64,000 nt of DNA, from contig JAETXT010000004.1 in NCBI GenBank assembly GCA_019188255.1, positions 2,108,001-2,172,000 on the forward strand. Direction: 5' to 3'. A program made the position numbers and the translations under genes. The DNA comes from Verticillium longisporum. Taxonomy: Eukaryota; Ascomycota; Sordariomycetes; Glomerellales; Plectosphaerellaceae. Shown here piece by piece: positions 23,782 to 35,024 of the stretch (positions within the stretch are counted from its first letter, which is position 1; every line of letters begins with the position of its first letter). The notes under the pieces were generated by a model. It did not search any database. It saw only the letters and a program-made list of their open reading frames with translations, and was not told the DNA's origin.

Positions 23782-24842
23782 ATGAGCGGCCCCGGCGTCG
23801 GATTCGAGTATCCTCCCCAGGAGATCTCATGGCTGCAGCGCGATGTGCTGCTCTTTGCCAACACCATTGGCGCCACAGTCGATGAGCTTCACTTCCTTTA
23901 CGTACGTGTGCCTCCAACAGCCAGCCAGCCAGCCTTACTGCCCTTTCGTGCCGACAGCTGCTAACAACTCGTAGGAGCTTCACCCCAAGTTCGCCGTCTT
24001 CCCTACCTACTCCCTGATCCTCCGTAAGCTCCGACACGTCCGAAATATCCAGACGACAATCTAATAAGAAAACCCCCTTAGCCTTCAAGGGCAATTCGCA
24101 GGAAACGATCGACTTCTACGCTGCCCAAAAGGCCGTCGCTATTCCTGGCGTTCCCGAATTCGATGCCCGTCGCGTCGTCGACGGCCAGCGCAAGATTGAG
24201 TTCTTCAAAGCCCTTCCCACATCCTCGGTCGGCCGCAAGTTCGAGGTCCGCACCAAGGTCCTCGGCGTCTACGACAAGGGCCGCCCCGGCACCGTCATTG
24301 AGACGCAGACAGACATTGTCGACGTCAACTCGAACGAGGTCTACTCGCGCGTCGTCGGCTCGGGCTTCTACATCGGCCAGGGCAACTGGGGTGGCCCCAA
24401 GGGTCCGGCGACGGAGAACTTCCCGCCGCCCAAGGGCAAGGCGCCCGACGCCGTGCTGACGCACCAGACCAACGCCCAGTCGGCGCTTCTGTACCGCCTG
24501 AACGGCGACTACAACCCGCTGCACGCGACGCCCGAGCCCGGCAAGAAGATGGGCTTTGGCGGCGCCATCATGCACGGCCTGTACTCGTGGAACGCGACGG
24601 CGCACGACCTGCTCAAGGCGTTCGGCGGCAGCGACCCCGCCAACATCAAGGAGTACCAGGCCCGCTCCGCAAGCCCCGTCAAGCCCGGCGACAAGCTGCC
24701 GACGAGTGTGTGGGGGAGTGGCGACGTCAAGGAAGGCTGGGAAGAGATTCGCTTCGAGACCAAGGTTGAGGGCGGCAAGGTTTGCCTTAGCAACGGTCGT
24801 GCTCTGTTGAGGGTCGTCGGCGACGGCAAGTCGAAGCTGTAA
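23782..24842 (+). CDS. Peroxisomal MaoC-like (R)-enoyl-CoA hydratase (hydratase 2)
   Basis: Predicted peroxisomal enoyl-CoA hydratase 2 of 309 residues, resembling the hydratase half of fungal multifunctional beta-oxidation protein Fox2. Exons: 23782-23901, 23975-24023 and 24082-24842. Introns start GTACGT and GTAAGC and end GTAG and TTAG; the total is a multiple of three. The N-terminal half forms a degenerate hot-dog fold (LHPKFAVFPTYSLIL). The C-terminal half holds the hydratase 2 motif YRLNGDYNPLHATPE, with the catalytic Asp and His, followed by GFGGAIMHGLYSW. The protein ends GDGKSKL, a canonical PTS1 signal for import into peroxisomes. As a stand-alone hydratase it may serve beta-oxidation or a side pathway. 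The start fits the family N-terminus and lies in a good context (CACAATGAG). Confidence 0.9.
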
Positions 24843-25125
24843 AATGTAGCTGTGAGATTATTATTATTACTATTTTTTTTTCTTTTTTAGCTGTATGCAT
24901 GTCACGAGGCAAATTTGGGATGATTGACTGTTCAGCATGTTGCTGACCCTGTGCAATGGTGTGGTGCTGTGAACTGGAAATGATTTGGCCGTGATGCCGC
25001 CTGTTCGTGACGTGTGGGGCCACCTGAGCGTTGCGTGACACCTGCGAAACGAACGCTTCGTGAACGAAACCCACTCGCCCGAACTTCAGATCCTCGATTC
25101 CCATCTCACAACTCGCTGTGCTCTC

Positions 25126-26977
25126 ATGGCCGAAACCCACCACCTCGGCCAGAGGCTTTCCTATGATGGCGCCCTGTGCACCGTCCGCTACATTGGTGAC
25201 GTTGTCGGTACGACCGGCACCTGGCTCGGTGTAGAATGGGACGACCCCTCGCGCGGGAAGCACGACGGACACCACAAGGGCGTCCGCTACTTCGACTGTA
25301 ACTCACCTCCCTGCACTCTGTCTGTTATCTGGTCCAGTACTACTCACGCATCTAGGCCTCTCACGATCGCGCTCTGCCGCCTCCTTCGTCCGGCCTTCCC
25401 GCCGCGCCGACAAGCCACAGAGTTTCGTCGCTGCGCTGCTCGAGAAGTATGCCACGGCGCCCATTGGCGATGGATCCAACGTGACTTCGCCCTCGCGCAA
25501 CCCGGAGATTGATATCATCTTCTTCGGAAAAAAAGTTGCTGAGGAAGTGGGATTCGACAAGATCCGGCGACAGCTGTCTAAGGTTGAAGACCTGAGGATC
25601 GTCATCCTGGATGGCATGCGGATTGCGTGGGACGTCATGTTTGAGGATGGCGGTCGCGGAGTCAAAGACACCAGCCCTTAGATTTTCGAGCTGGATCTGA
25701 GTAGGAACTTGTTTGAGAGTTTTGGGACCGTCGTCAGGATCTGTCGAGAGTTGGAGGGGCTGAAGAGTCTGCGGCTCAAGTACGCTTCCACTGTCCTTTT
25801 CGCCTACGATGCCTTTCGAGAGCCATGACTGACTTGGACTCGCAGCGGCAACCGATTCCAAATTATCCACCCAGAGTCGGAACCTACGGCCAGGAGTGCC
25901 CTCGAAGCCTTCAAGGAGGTCAGGGAGCTCGAGCTCGAAGAGACCCTGCTTTCCTGGGAGAGCATCTGCGAGATCGCGTCGAATTTCCCAGTCCTCGACC
26001 GGCTCAGTGGCAGCCTCAACCACTTCACTTCAATTCCCGAGGCCAAACTTTCTACCTTGGTGTCGACTTTGACGACCGTTGACCTCGAATACAATGAGTT
26101 TACCTCCCTCGCAGACATTGCCCCCCTCGCCTCCCTTAAAGCCCTCCGAATCCTGCATCTCAAGGGCAACAGCATCTCCGCCATCCGAACGCACCCGGAC
26201 GCGCCGCCGCCCATCTTCGCGCCGTCCCTCACCTACATTGATGTCTCTTACAACGCCATCTCCTCCTGGTCCTTCATCGACGCCCTGCCGACATCCGCAC
26301 CGAGCCTCACAGCCCTCCGCCTCTCCAACAACCCCCTCTGGGCGAACCCCGTCCCCGGCGCCGCGCGCCCCGCAGGAGACGATCACGACGCCGCCGCCAG
26401 GACAACGGACGAGGCGCACATGATCACCACGGCCCGCCTCCCCTCGCTCAAGACGCTCAACTTTGCCACCGTCACGCCCCAGGACAGGACGAACGCCGAG
26501 CTCTTCTACCTCTCGCGCATCGCGAAGCAGCTCGCCGCCGCGCCGGAGGAGGACGAGGCCCGCGTGCTGGAGCAGCACCCGCTGTACGCGGCGCTGTGCG
26601 CCGCCTACGGCGAGCCCGACATTGTGCGCCGCGACGAGGTGGACCCGTCCTTCCTGGAGGCGAGGCTCGTGCGCGTGCTGTTTGTGCCCGGCGCTGGCGT
26701 GGCGGCGCAGAAGACGGAGACGGAGATGGAGATTCCCAAGTCGTTTGATGTGTACGCTGTCAAGGCGATTGCGGGCCGCATGTTTGCAGTGCCGCCGCTG
26801 GCGATCAGGCTCGTGTGGGAGACGGGGGAGTGGGATCCTGTCGGCGGGTTTGACGAGGAGCTCGGCGATAGCAGTGATGAGGAGGACGAGGGCCTGGAGG
26901 CCGACCTGGCGGTGGAGCTTGAGGCGGCCAAGGGGTTTGGAGAGGATGTTGAGCTGAGGAAGGGGGCCGGTGGGTGA
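25126..26977 (+). CDS. pac2: Tubulin-specific chaperone E (CAP-Gly, LRR, ubiquitin-like); contains an in-frame stop
   Basis: Tubulin folding cofactor E, which acts with cofactors A-D to assemble alpha/beta-tubulin dimers in the cytosol. Exons: 25126-25297, 25356-25779 and 25846-26977. Introns are GTAACT...CTAG (58 bp) and GTACGC...GCAG with a CTGAC branch (66 bp). The spliced length is a multiple of three (575 codons before the stop). The CAP-Gly domain is at the N-terminus (GTTGTWLGVEWDDPSRGKHD). Leucine-rich repeats follow (IFELDLSRNLFESF, TTVDLEYNEFTSLADIAPL, LRILHLKGNSI), then a ubiquitin-like domain near the C-terminus. In exon 2 the frame meets TAG at 25679-25681 between DTSP and IFELDLSRN, at a variable polar position in relatives. 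No frameshift is present. The stop is either a sequencing error or a loss-of-function allele. Confidence 0.88.
25679..25681 (+). other. In-frame TAG stop in the TBCE leucine-rich region
   Basis: The codons read K-D-T-S-P-TAG-I-F-E-L-D-L-S-R-N. The spacing between the preceding beta-strand and LDLSRN matches human TBCE, so the residues around the stop appear to be coding rather than intronic. Confidence 0.8.
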
Positions 26978-27303
26978 AGAGGGAGGTTGAGCTTGCGGAC
27001 GGGCCCCGGCAGTTGGGGTTCTGTGTTGATGGGCTGTCAGCAAGGATACGGGTGGAAACTCGGCAATAGAGCGTCTGTGTGGTTTGCTCCTGCTGGAAGC
27101 GGCTCACCGTACATGATGGCGGAAAACTTCATGGTGGCACAACCGGGAACAAACTTGAATGATGATTATAAAATGCGTCTGCCGGCTCTGCCGTGACGCA
27201 GAGAAGGGCGGTTTACTTCCTTGAATTTTCTTGATCATGCTCGCTGGAGGCTGTATATTTTAGACCTGTTCATGCCATTCCGATCAGACACGACAAGGAC
27301 ATC
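26978..27303. other. Short intergenic region
   Basis: 3' flank of the TBCE gene and promoter of the CCCH gene. Nothing else recognised. Confidence 0.6.
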
Positions 27304-28491
27304 ATGTCCAACGCAGAGCCTCGCAGGGCCCCATGGCATCGTCGACCCAGGGTTGGCCTCCACCACTCGAAGCACAACCCACGAAACGCGGCTGTCTCCA
27401 ATGGGGCTGTCATCGACTTGACACCCGATACTCGAACAGACAAAGCCCACAACAAACCAAAAACGACACACGCTGCAAGTCACCAGGCTCAAGACCGCAA
27501 GGCATCTCTCGAGACCCCCGTACTACAAAAGCCGCCCTCTCGGCAGCCCACACCGACCCTTTGCAACAAGCCCGTGCCGGGAATCATCGGCATAAAATCT
27601 GCTCTTGAGGAGGATGAGGGCCTCGATATCGACGCGAGGCTCCGTCCCACGTACTTTCTCATGCGCCCTGGGCCAGGCCACACCCGATTCATCGTGCCGC
27701 TGATCCCTCTTGATCTCCTGCCGGAGCACATAAACATTACCGGACTGCCGCGATATTTGTCTCCCGCCCAGACCAGCCGCATGTCCAGCGTTGGCACATA
27801 CGCAAAGGCAGAGAATACGCCTTGCTACAAACTAGACATAGAACAGCCCACCGACCCCGACGAAGGGCTCAGAAAGGAAACTTCTCAGAGTGCCAACGCC
27901 AGTCCGGCTCTCGGGCCAACTGAGGGGATCCCTCGCATCGGCCCCAATCCAGTCGTCCCTCCAGGAGGCAAGCCCTTGCCTCCTTTACTCGCGTTCGAAG
28001 CGGTCACTGCCGCCACTTCAGCACACCACCACCACCGTCACGCCCAGTCGGCGAAGCCAAAGGCAGGCCGCGGGTATTACTGTCGTCACTACTGCCACCA
28101 TGGGACCTGCAAGTGGGGATCACGCTGCCGTTACCAGCACATTATGCCGAGCACGTCTGCGGGACTGGCGGAGGTTGGACTCAAGGGCTTTCCCGCTTGG
28201 TACCGCGCTGTGCTGGCCAACCTGCAAAGTGCTGGCAGAATGCCTTACCATCACGGGATGCAAGCTGACAAAATGGAGGGGGGTGAGAGAGGAATATGGG
28301 AGGGACAGAGCATGGGGGAGTGCCAGACTAGAGGCAGAAATGTGGAGGTGGAGAGGGCACTGGCGACGAAGAGAGCTGAGATGGAAAAATTGGAGCGTTT
28401 GAGGCGGGAGGCGAATGGCTATTGTGCTACGAGCGTCGCAGAGACGGGGCAACAGAGCCTGGCTCGGCAGAGACTGGTTGACTTGGACTAG
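27304..28491 (+). CDS. CCCH zinc-finger protein of unknown function
   Basis: Single-exon protein of 395 residues. The first 250 residues are Pro/Thr-rich with no domain I recognise, apart from a compact segment around ARLRPTYFLMRPGPGHTRFI and LIPLDLLPEHINITGLPRYL. That stretch looks like a conserved fungal N-terminal module. Near residue 265 there is one zinc finger of spacing C-x8-C-x5-C-x3-H (CRHYCHHGTCKWGSRCRYQH), the arrangement of RNA-binding CCCH fingers. The C-terminus is charged and helical (RALATKRAEMEKLERLRREA). A single finger of this type is compatible with RNA binding or with a ubiquitin-ligase cofactor. The function is not determined. The start at 27304 is the first ATG of the frame. 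Confidence 0.8.
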   Translation: MSNAEPRRAPWHRRPRVGLHHSKHNPRNAAVSNGAVIDLTPDTRTDKAHNKPKTTHAASHQAQDRKASLETPVLQKPPSRQPTPTLCNKPVPGIIGIKSALEEDEGLDIDARLRPTYFLMRPGPGHTRFIVPLIPLDLLPEHINITGLPRYLSPAQTSRMSSVGTYAKAENTPCYKLDIEQPTDPDEGLRKETSQSANASPALGPTEGIPRIGPNPVVPPGGKPLPPLLAFEAVTAATSAHHHHRHAQSAKPKAGRGYYCRHYCHHGTCKWGSRCRYQHIMPSTSAGLAEVGLKGFPAWYRAVLANLQSAGRMPYHHGMQADKMEGGERGIWEGQSMGECQTRGRNVEVERALATKRAEMEKLERLRREANGYCATSVAETGQQSLARQRLVDLD

Positions 28492-29265
28492 AAGCTGCCA
28501 CACACAGCTACGGAAAGGGGGCTCAAGTATCTTGGACAGAATCATAAGCTGTGCTACCCTATAGAAATCATGCTGGAAAGCTTATCGTTTCGGGCTGTTG
28601 ATACTAATATTGCTGTGAACGGCATCGAGCCTCGTCGTATCAAAGCCGCTGCTTATGCCCGCCCCCATCTCCAAGCCGGCGCACCCCTGAACTCAATCCC
28701 TTGTGGCCCGTTCTGCCGGCCTAGCGGCTACCGAATCGATATGTCCGGGAATCAACGGGTTTTGTTTGTAATCTGATCATGTCGTGGCGTGTCGTCATCC
28801 TCTCTTCAGGCCAGTGGGGTGTTTCAGTAACAGTGCACAATGGAGTTTACCACACCAAGGACGTTTAAGTCCGGGGCCTCCGACGCGGATCTAGGGCAGT
28901 GTCAACCAAACCCGACCAGTCTACTCGGCCGGCTGCCGGCGATTAAGTATTGGGCGGCCGTATGACGCACATGAGCAATGAAACATCTCGATGGTGTTGA
29001 GGCTTGAACGGAGGCCGGAACTAAGAAGTAGTGATGAGGGTGGTACCGATAATTTGTATGGAAGAAACGCTCCATCTATGCAACATGAATTTGATGTCAC
29101 ATTTTGGTGGACCTCCCAGGATCAGTATAAGAGGTTCTAAACCTTCTTTGATTGTATGCTGTGCAGTCGACATCATCAGTCTTCTACAGCTCATTCCCTG
29201 CACATTACTCAACAGCTGAATATTGATTTCCTCAACGAGCCTTCATAGCACCTAGTAGTCACACC
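28492..29265. other. Intergenic, promoter of the aldo-keto reductase gene
   Basis: No gene recognised. A TATA-like element at 29126-29131 is listed separately. Confidence 0.6.
29126..29131 (+). promoter_or_regulatory. TATA-like element upstream of the aldo-keto reductase
   Basis: TATAAG, about 135 bp before the start codon, in a suitable position for a core promoter. Position and sequence only. Confidence 0.35.
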
Positions 29266-30252
29266 ATGCCTCAACTCGTCGGACAAGAAGTCGGCCCCCA
29301 CGGTTTCGGCCTCATGGGCTTCACCTGGCGTGAAAAACCCATTGGGGATGAACAGGCCTTCGAAGCTCTGCGCGCGGCCATCGCGAACAACCTGACGTTC
29401 TGGAACGGCGGCGAGTTTTACGGCACACAAGAAGCCAACTCGCTCACTCTCCTGAATCGATACTTTGAAAAGTACCCCGAAGACGCAGACAAGGTCGTTC
29501 TCAGCATCAAAGGTGCCTTCTCCACGAAGTTCGGACCCGACGGCTCGCCCGAGGGTATCCGTCGCTCGCTCGACAACAGCATCGCCCTACTCGGCCCTCG
29601 CAAGAAAATCGACATTTTCGAGTGCGCCCGTTGCGATCCTAACACGCCGCTCGAAGTCACACTCGGCGTTCTTGACAAGGAGTACGTTCAGACTGGCAAG
29701 ATTGGCGGTATCAGCCTCTCCGAAGTGTCAGCTGCGACCATTCAGAAAGCTGTGAAGATTACGAAAATCGTCGGCGTCGAGGTCGAGCTCAGCCTCTTCT
29801 CTACCGACGTCCTCACAAACGACGTTGCTGCCGCATGCGCCGAACACGACATCCCCCTCATCGCCTACTCGCCGGTCGGCCGTGGCTTGCTCACGGGCCG
29901 GTTCAAGTCCCGCGAAGACCTGCCCGAGGGTGACGTGCGCCGCCACTTTCCACGCTTCCAGCCCGAGAACTTTGGCATCAACCTTGAGCTCACCGCGCAA
30001 GTTGAGCGTATGGCCGCCAAGAAGGGCGTCACGCCCGCGCAGCTCGCGCTCGGTTGGTGCCGCGCGCTGTCGAGACGCCCCGGCAAGCCGACCATTATTC
30101 CCATTCCTGGCACAACTACGGCTGCGAGAGTCAAGGAAAATGCCAAGCTCGTGGACTTGAGCGACGCTGAGATGGAGGAGATCGACGCAACGTTGGCCAA
30201 GTTTGAAGTCGCAGGTGGACGGTACCCCACCGGGGCTCCCGTCAACACCTAA
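29266..30252 (+). CDS. Aldo-keto reductase, AKR8 / pyridoxal reductase-like
   Basis: NADPH-dependent oxidoreductase with a TIM-barrel fold, 328 residues, no intron. Its nearest described group is the yeast and fission-yeast pyridoxal reductase (AKR8, Plr1), which reduces pyridoxal to pyridoxine in the cytosol. Visible hallmarks are GPHGFGLMGFTWR at the first strand, FWNGGEFYG with the catalytic Tyr (Asn in place of the more usual Asp), and LSIKGAF with the catalytic Lys. Others are IAYSPVGRGLLTGRF and the cofactor-binding segment TIIPIPGTTTAARVKEN. In AKR8 proteins the usual catalytic His region reads differently, and here it is DIFECARCD. Fungal genomes hold many such reductases, so the physiological substrate could be another aldehyde or ketone. 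The start is the first ATG and fits the family. Confidence 0.88.
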   Translation: MPQLVGQEVGPHGFGLMGFTWREKPIGDEQAFEALRAAIANNLTFWNGGEFYGTQEANSLTLLNRYFEKYPEDADKVVLSIKGAFSTKFGPDGSPEGIRRSLDNSIALLGPRKKIDIFECARCDPNTPLEVTLGVLDKEYVQTGKIGGISLSEVSAATIQKAVKITKIVGVEVELSLFSTDVLTNDVAAACAEHDIPLIAYSPVGRGLLTGRFKSREDLPEGDVRRHFPRFQPENFGINLELTAQVERMAAKKGVTPAQLALGWCRALSRRPGKPTIIPIPGTTTAARVKENAKLVDLSDAEMEEIDATLAKFEVAGGRYPTGAPVNT

Positions 30253-30833
30253 ATCATGGGGAAAATGGGAGGGATCTAGATCTTGAGGTGTGGTTAGCGA
30301 AATGTCAATTCAATTGTTTCGTATAGAATGTGTGTTTCGGCAGTAATCAGAAGGCTGTAGTGTAAGAATGAATCCACATGCGTCCTGTACAAAGTACGGG
30401 GTCGTTGAGATTTGCAGAATTCTTGGTTGCGCATCATATGGTTGTCATCAAGTCGTAGCGAGATGGAGGAAGCTTACCATGGTCGGGTTAGCACGTTGGC
30501 ATCGCTGACTGCAGCTTTGGATTTATTGAAGCCCACTCGGAGAGGTGAAGAGGAAGAAAATCTTAAGCTGTTTCGTGGTGGACCAAAAGCTCAGACAAAG
30601 TAGCTCGAAAGTGGCTGACTCAGCTGCGGAACCCCCTCCCCCCACGTCATTCTACTTACTACCTGGAGCTTTATAGGGATCTCATCACTCTAGCCCAGTA
30701 ATAACTCCTCGCAACCTAGTAAATCCTTTTCGTACGTTCCTGACCATGCTAATCGCTGCCAAAGGGTATACAGGACCGCGCCTTTCAGCAGTTCTCAAGC
30801 CGGTCAAAGTCCACCGATATATACACTATTCAA
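30253..30833. other. Intergenic between converging genes
   Basis: 3' flanks of the aldo-keto reductase (plus) and of the dynein chain (minus). Nothing else recognised. Confidence 0.6.
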
Positions 30834-32992
30834 CTACGCTGCCACGACGCCGTTGGCGCCAACGGCCTCCACTCGGTTCACCAGTTTCTTGACATTTGTC
30901 CACTCTTCTGCTTTCAGATCGTCCGTACCACCGAGGCCAGAAGCGACCTCAATCACAGTCAAAGCACCATCGATGCCACCCGTAGTCATGCCCTTGCCCT
31001 CCGAAGGCTCCCAGGTCACTTTGTTCAAGCTCTTCGAAAGCATGGTCCTTCCATCCTTGCGAGCGCTGGGCGATATCCTGGCAACAGGCTCTTCCGTCTC
31101 GACTGTGATGTCCCAGAGTTCCAACCAACCAGCGCCGTCGACGAGTGAGAAGACACCAGGCTTGATGGGCGACCATTTCGCATCGTAGACCACATCCTCG
31201 CGAACAAAGTCGATGAGCGGCGACACGGTGCCCTCGCCTCCCGCTGTTGATGTCGCAGCAGGGGCACGGACCTTCCACAGGCGCACGCTCCAGTCCAGAG
31301 AAGACGACAGGACCAAGTCGCCGAGATCGACGGGGCCACGGGCAGGGTGGAAGTCGACCGACATGACCGGCGCCGTGTGTCCCTTGTAGCTGAACCGGGC
31401 ATCGATGCCAGCCTTGGCGCCGGCTCTATCGTACCTGTGGCAAGGAAAGATAGAGCCTTCCTCGCTGCCCACCAAGAAGAACGTGGGATCTGCCTGGGGG
31501 AAGGCCAAACAGGTCGGGCTGACGTCGTCGATCTTGTACGATGGTGGTGCCTTTAGCTCGAGAGTCTCCTGCGGCTGTGCAAAGACATCCATGCTCCATC
31601 CACAAACGATGCCGTCTGTCGAGCACGAGATGATATTATTGGCGTTTTGAGTGCCGACTATATCGACCGAATAAATGGGGTGCGTATGACCGTAGCCCGT
31701 CAGTGGCGTCTTTTGTACAGGCGCCGATTTCGCTCTCGTATCCCAAAGTAGGACCTGGCCGCTGTAGGACCCACCAACGATCAGGTTCCGATGATATGGC
31801 GAGAATTTGGCGGTCAGCACGTCGGATTGGGCGTGAAATACGAATTCTGGCCTGTCGTGCATCGCATGGCTCCAGACTTGCACCAAGCCATCAGGATCGT
31901 GTGGCGCTGAAGGGTTCTTGGTGTATGATGCCAGTACCAGACCAGGGAAATGTGGTGAGAAGTCGATGCTGCTGATCATTCGCTTCTTTGACCACCTCTC
32001 ATCATAGAATTGGGCGACCTCCTTGACTCTGTGCCTTCCCTTGCCTCCGGTATTGCCACTCTCGTCGTCGTCGTCGTCTACATCTTGCCCATGTTGAGCG
32101 TAATCCACCAAAATGTCAAACTCTTCGTCGATGGCCCTCTCAATTACCTTGCTAGACTTGTCCAGGAAGTCTGCAAACTCGGGAGAAACCAGCACAGCAT
32201 TCTGCTCTTCTTCGGTTAGCTTTCGCAGCGGAAAGTTTGTGGATGGTAGGTCCTGCTGCGGTGCACCATCTTGAAGAGACTCTCTCGTCGCCTTCAATTC
32301 TTCCTCAACTTCTCTCCTTATATTCTGGCGCAATTCCTCCTCCCGATCACGCTCCTTCCTGCTCATCCGCTTGCTGGGCGTGGAAGTGGTGCCGGGAATA
32401 TCCTCGTCGTCCGACACGGCGTCGACCTGAGGACGGCTCGGTAAAGTCCATTCTTCGGTGGTCTGTACCCCTTGCTGTAAGAGAAGATCTCTTTGACAGG
32501 TGAAGGTGGGCATTCAAAGACGGTGGTCAAAGGTATAGTCGTGAGAACCTGTGGCGGAGGAGGAGGCGGAGGCGCGGGCTGCAGCGCAGATGCTATGGCG
32601 ACTTCTGATGTTTCGTTGCTAATCTCCCCAGCTGACAGCACACTGTTGGGCCGGCTGCCCCTATGCGCCGGCGATGCCGCGCCTCCTGTGGTCGTGGATC
32701 CAGGGCGACTTTCTCCAACGAGGGTATTGATCAAAGCTTCGATATCGCGGCGATTGTCGCCACGCCCCGGTTGTGGTGCGATGAGCTACAATAGAAAATG
32801 TTGTGTTAGTACTTGGGTACTAGGTACATGTTGATGGCACACGCTATGGAGAAAGGAATAGCTACAAACCTCGCTGGGGCTGCCTATGCTCTGGCGAGTT
32901 GCTGTTGCTTGGTTTGCTCGGAGCTCCCTCTGCCGCTTGAGTTCTGCGAGCTTTGCCTTCTTGGCCAGGATTTCTTCACGACGTTGTTGCAT
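30834..32992 (-). CDS. Cytoplasmic dynein intermediate chain (WD40); one 1-nt deletion
   Basis: Subunit of the cytoplasmic dynein motor that links the heavy chain to dynactin and light chains. About 691 residues after correction. Exons on the minus strand: 32992-32870 and 32785-30834. The 84-bp intron is GTTTGT...TGTAG with a CTAAC branch. The N-terminus is a short charged coiled coil (MQQRREEILAKKAKLAELKR), the p150/dynactin-binding element typical of the family. A Pro-rich linker follows, then KEIFSYSKG and VQTTEEW, which are conserved in dynein intermediate chains. The C-terminal half holds WD40 repeats (LVVGGSYSGQVLLWDTR-like, GLVQVWSHAM, LDWSVRLWKV). The frame is lost at a G4 run (plus-strand CCCC 32468-32471) between SKG and VQT. 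One added base restores it and the total becomes a multiple of three. Confidence 0.9.
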
Positions 32993-33696
32993 GTTGCCGA
33001 CTCCTTACTCCCATGACGGGAGCTGCCGGTTCTAAGCGTCGATGATTAGGGAGACGGTGGAATCTCACAGATTGGTCGATGCAATCAGTCAGGAGCCAGG
33101 CGGTGATGGTGTGTTGTGTTGAAGTCACGTCCAGCAGCGAGTTTCTGGAGCGATAGGGGTGGAGCTCGTGACAAGTGTTGAGGCGTGTTTGCTCGGGGAA
33201 CTTTCATCAAGCCCACGTCGTCGCCATCGAGCGGCGTCAGTAGAGGAAACCACCCCTGTCTGTCCCTGAGGTGGACAGCTGCCCCCCTGTATCCACTCAA
33301 GGTACGAACTAAACCACCACGGGGCATTTCATCTGCGACAAGCTCAGGCGCGCGGGACGTGCCTGATTTGGCACGTGACTGGAGACGGCAAATGGCCGGG
33401 GAAATCATTCCATATCACGTAAGCATCCAGCTCGAAGCGCTGTTGGCTGGCCGCGGATGCGGTTGTCGTCCAAGCTCCCAGCGGGCCGGCGGATTGGAGT
33501 GACAAGCAACGAGGTCAATGGAAGGACCGGAAAATCTGCGGTTTCTCCCGAGCTTTTTACCAAAACTTCGCACTTCAACGTCCTAGCATCACTCCCTCCC
33601 ACGGGCCAATTGACTGCCATTGTCGACCCGCGCGCTGCCCGATCATCCTCCCACATCACTCGAAATCCAGTCGCATCTCCCCAGACAACTTTCGCC
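32993..33696. other. Divergent promoter region, dynein chain / ATP synthase subunit e
   Basis: Divergent promoter region between two housekeeping genes. A CACGTG palindrome lies at 33372-33377. No gene recognised. Confidence 0.55.
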
Positions 33697-34295
33697 ATGT
33701 CTGCCTCATCCGGAGTCAACGTACGTCGAGCCGCGCCTCCTGGCCTAGTGGCCTCTTCCTCGCCGTTCAGGCTTCCCGCCTCACAGCTCAAAACCTCAAC
33801 CCCTGCGCCGACTGCAACTTTCCTCCATCCATCCATCCGAACGATTTTTACAAGCGTCGACGATCGATTCTTGGTAGCACTGATTTGATCGCTAACCCGT
33901 CACTCGGTTTACAGGTCCTTCGCTACACTGCCCTCGGCCTGGGTATCTTCTACGGCTTCTCCCACCAGCGATCCATCACTGCTAGCCAGAAGGCCGCCGC
34001 GGCGCAGAAGGAGTACGACCACAAGCAGCAGCTCATCAACCAGGCCAAGGCCGAATACGCCAAGAAGAACTCTCCCGTCGCCGCCGCGACGACCAGCTCA
34101 GGTACGACTCTCGTAGTTGGCACACGGGTCCATGCGAGCGAAGCCACCGAGGCTGCTCTTCAATCTCGACGACCTCTCGTTGCCTTGCGCATGTGGTCTA
34201 CCAAAGCTAACCTGTCAATAGCCAACCAGGACCCGCTGGACCCTAAGTTCGATCTTGAGGCTTATCTCACCAACCTGGCGAAGGAAAACCCGTAA
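33697..34295 (+). CDS. atp21: Mitochondrial F1Fo ATP synthase subunit e
   Basis: Small inner-membrane subunit needed for ATP synthase dimerisation and cristae shape, 94 residues. Exons: 33697-33720 (eight codons), 33915-34101 and 34222-34295. Introns are GTACGT...ACAG (194 bp, unusually long here) and GTACGA...ATAG (120 bp), and the spliced length is a multiple of three. The protein reads MSASSGVN then VLRYTALGLGIFYGFSHQRS, the single membrane helix with the GxxxG-type dimerisation motif (GLGIFYG). A basic, helical C-terminal part follows (AAAAQKEYDHKQQLINQAKA). The end is FDLEAYLTNLAKENP. All of this is typical of fungal subunit e (yeast Atp21/Tim11). Confidence 0.93.
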
Positions 34296-35024
34296 TGGAA
34301 ATGAGTGTGAGGATGAATGTGGAGGAACGCGAAGGGACAAGACGCAACCAGAATTGAGGAGGGCTCTGCGCAGGGACACGACATGCTCTCCCACGAGCAT
34401 TGAGGGATAGAGTGGCGGGACTTTCATCGGGTGGGCAGCTCCGAAAGGTGTTGCGCTCGAACGCCATGGCATAGACATTTCCTTTTGCCTCCGCTTGACT
34501 GGATGTACATGTGTACAATAGGCTCGACTAGATGACTGAAATAATGCAGTCATGGGATTCAAGGGTGTGATGTGGTGACGTGATCTGCTTTCTGGATGCT
34601 GCGCCGAGCTGGCCTGCACACGGTATACACAGTGCCTGTGAAGACTTGTATGAGGTGTGATTGTCCACAACAAAATGGCCAGCTCACGCCACCTCCAAGT
34701 GCATTCCATATCGTCAACAAGAACACGGGAGCCAGCATCCATTCGTTGACCATCATCATCGCTCTTTGTCCTCATCTGCATGGTCAATGCAACAAAGCGA
34801 AAGATTGGCTGATTATTATGTAGCAAAACGAAATGTATTGCGGTTCCACCTCACTATGTATGTAGCCGGACTTTCCCCCTTCTGCACCCCTGCAAGATTG
34901 CGTGTATACGGGGTCACAGAAGCTCAAGCTGTCCTTCTGCACGCCTGGAGCGTTCATCGACGACATCAATCCCACCACGTCGTCTCCCAACTTCAGCATT
35001 GTCTTTCCACCATTCACGGCCACA
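34296..35024. other. Intergenic upstream of STT3
   Basis: 3' flank of the subunit e gene and promoter of STT3. No further feature recognised. Confidence 0.6.

Noticed and set aside
26030..27043. Minus-strand 337-codon frame
   Set aside because: Shadow of TBCE exon 3 in GC-rich sequence; the plus strand shows LRR and ubiquitin-like domains.
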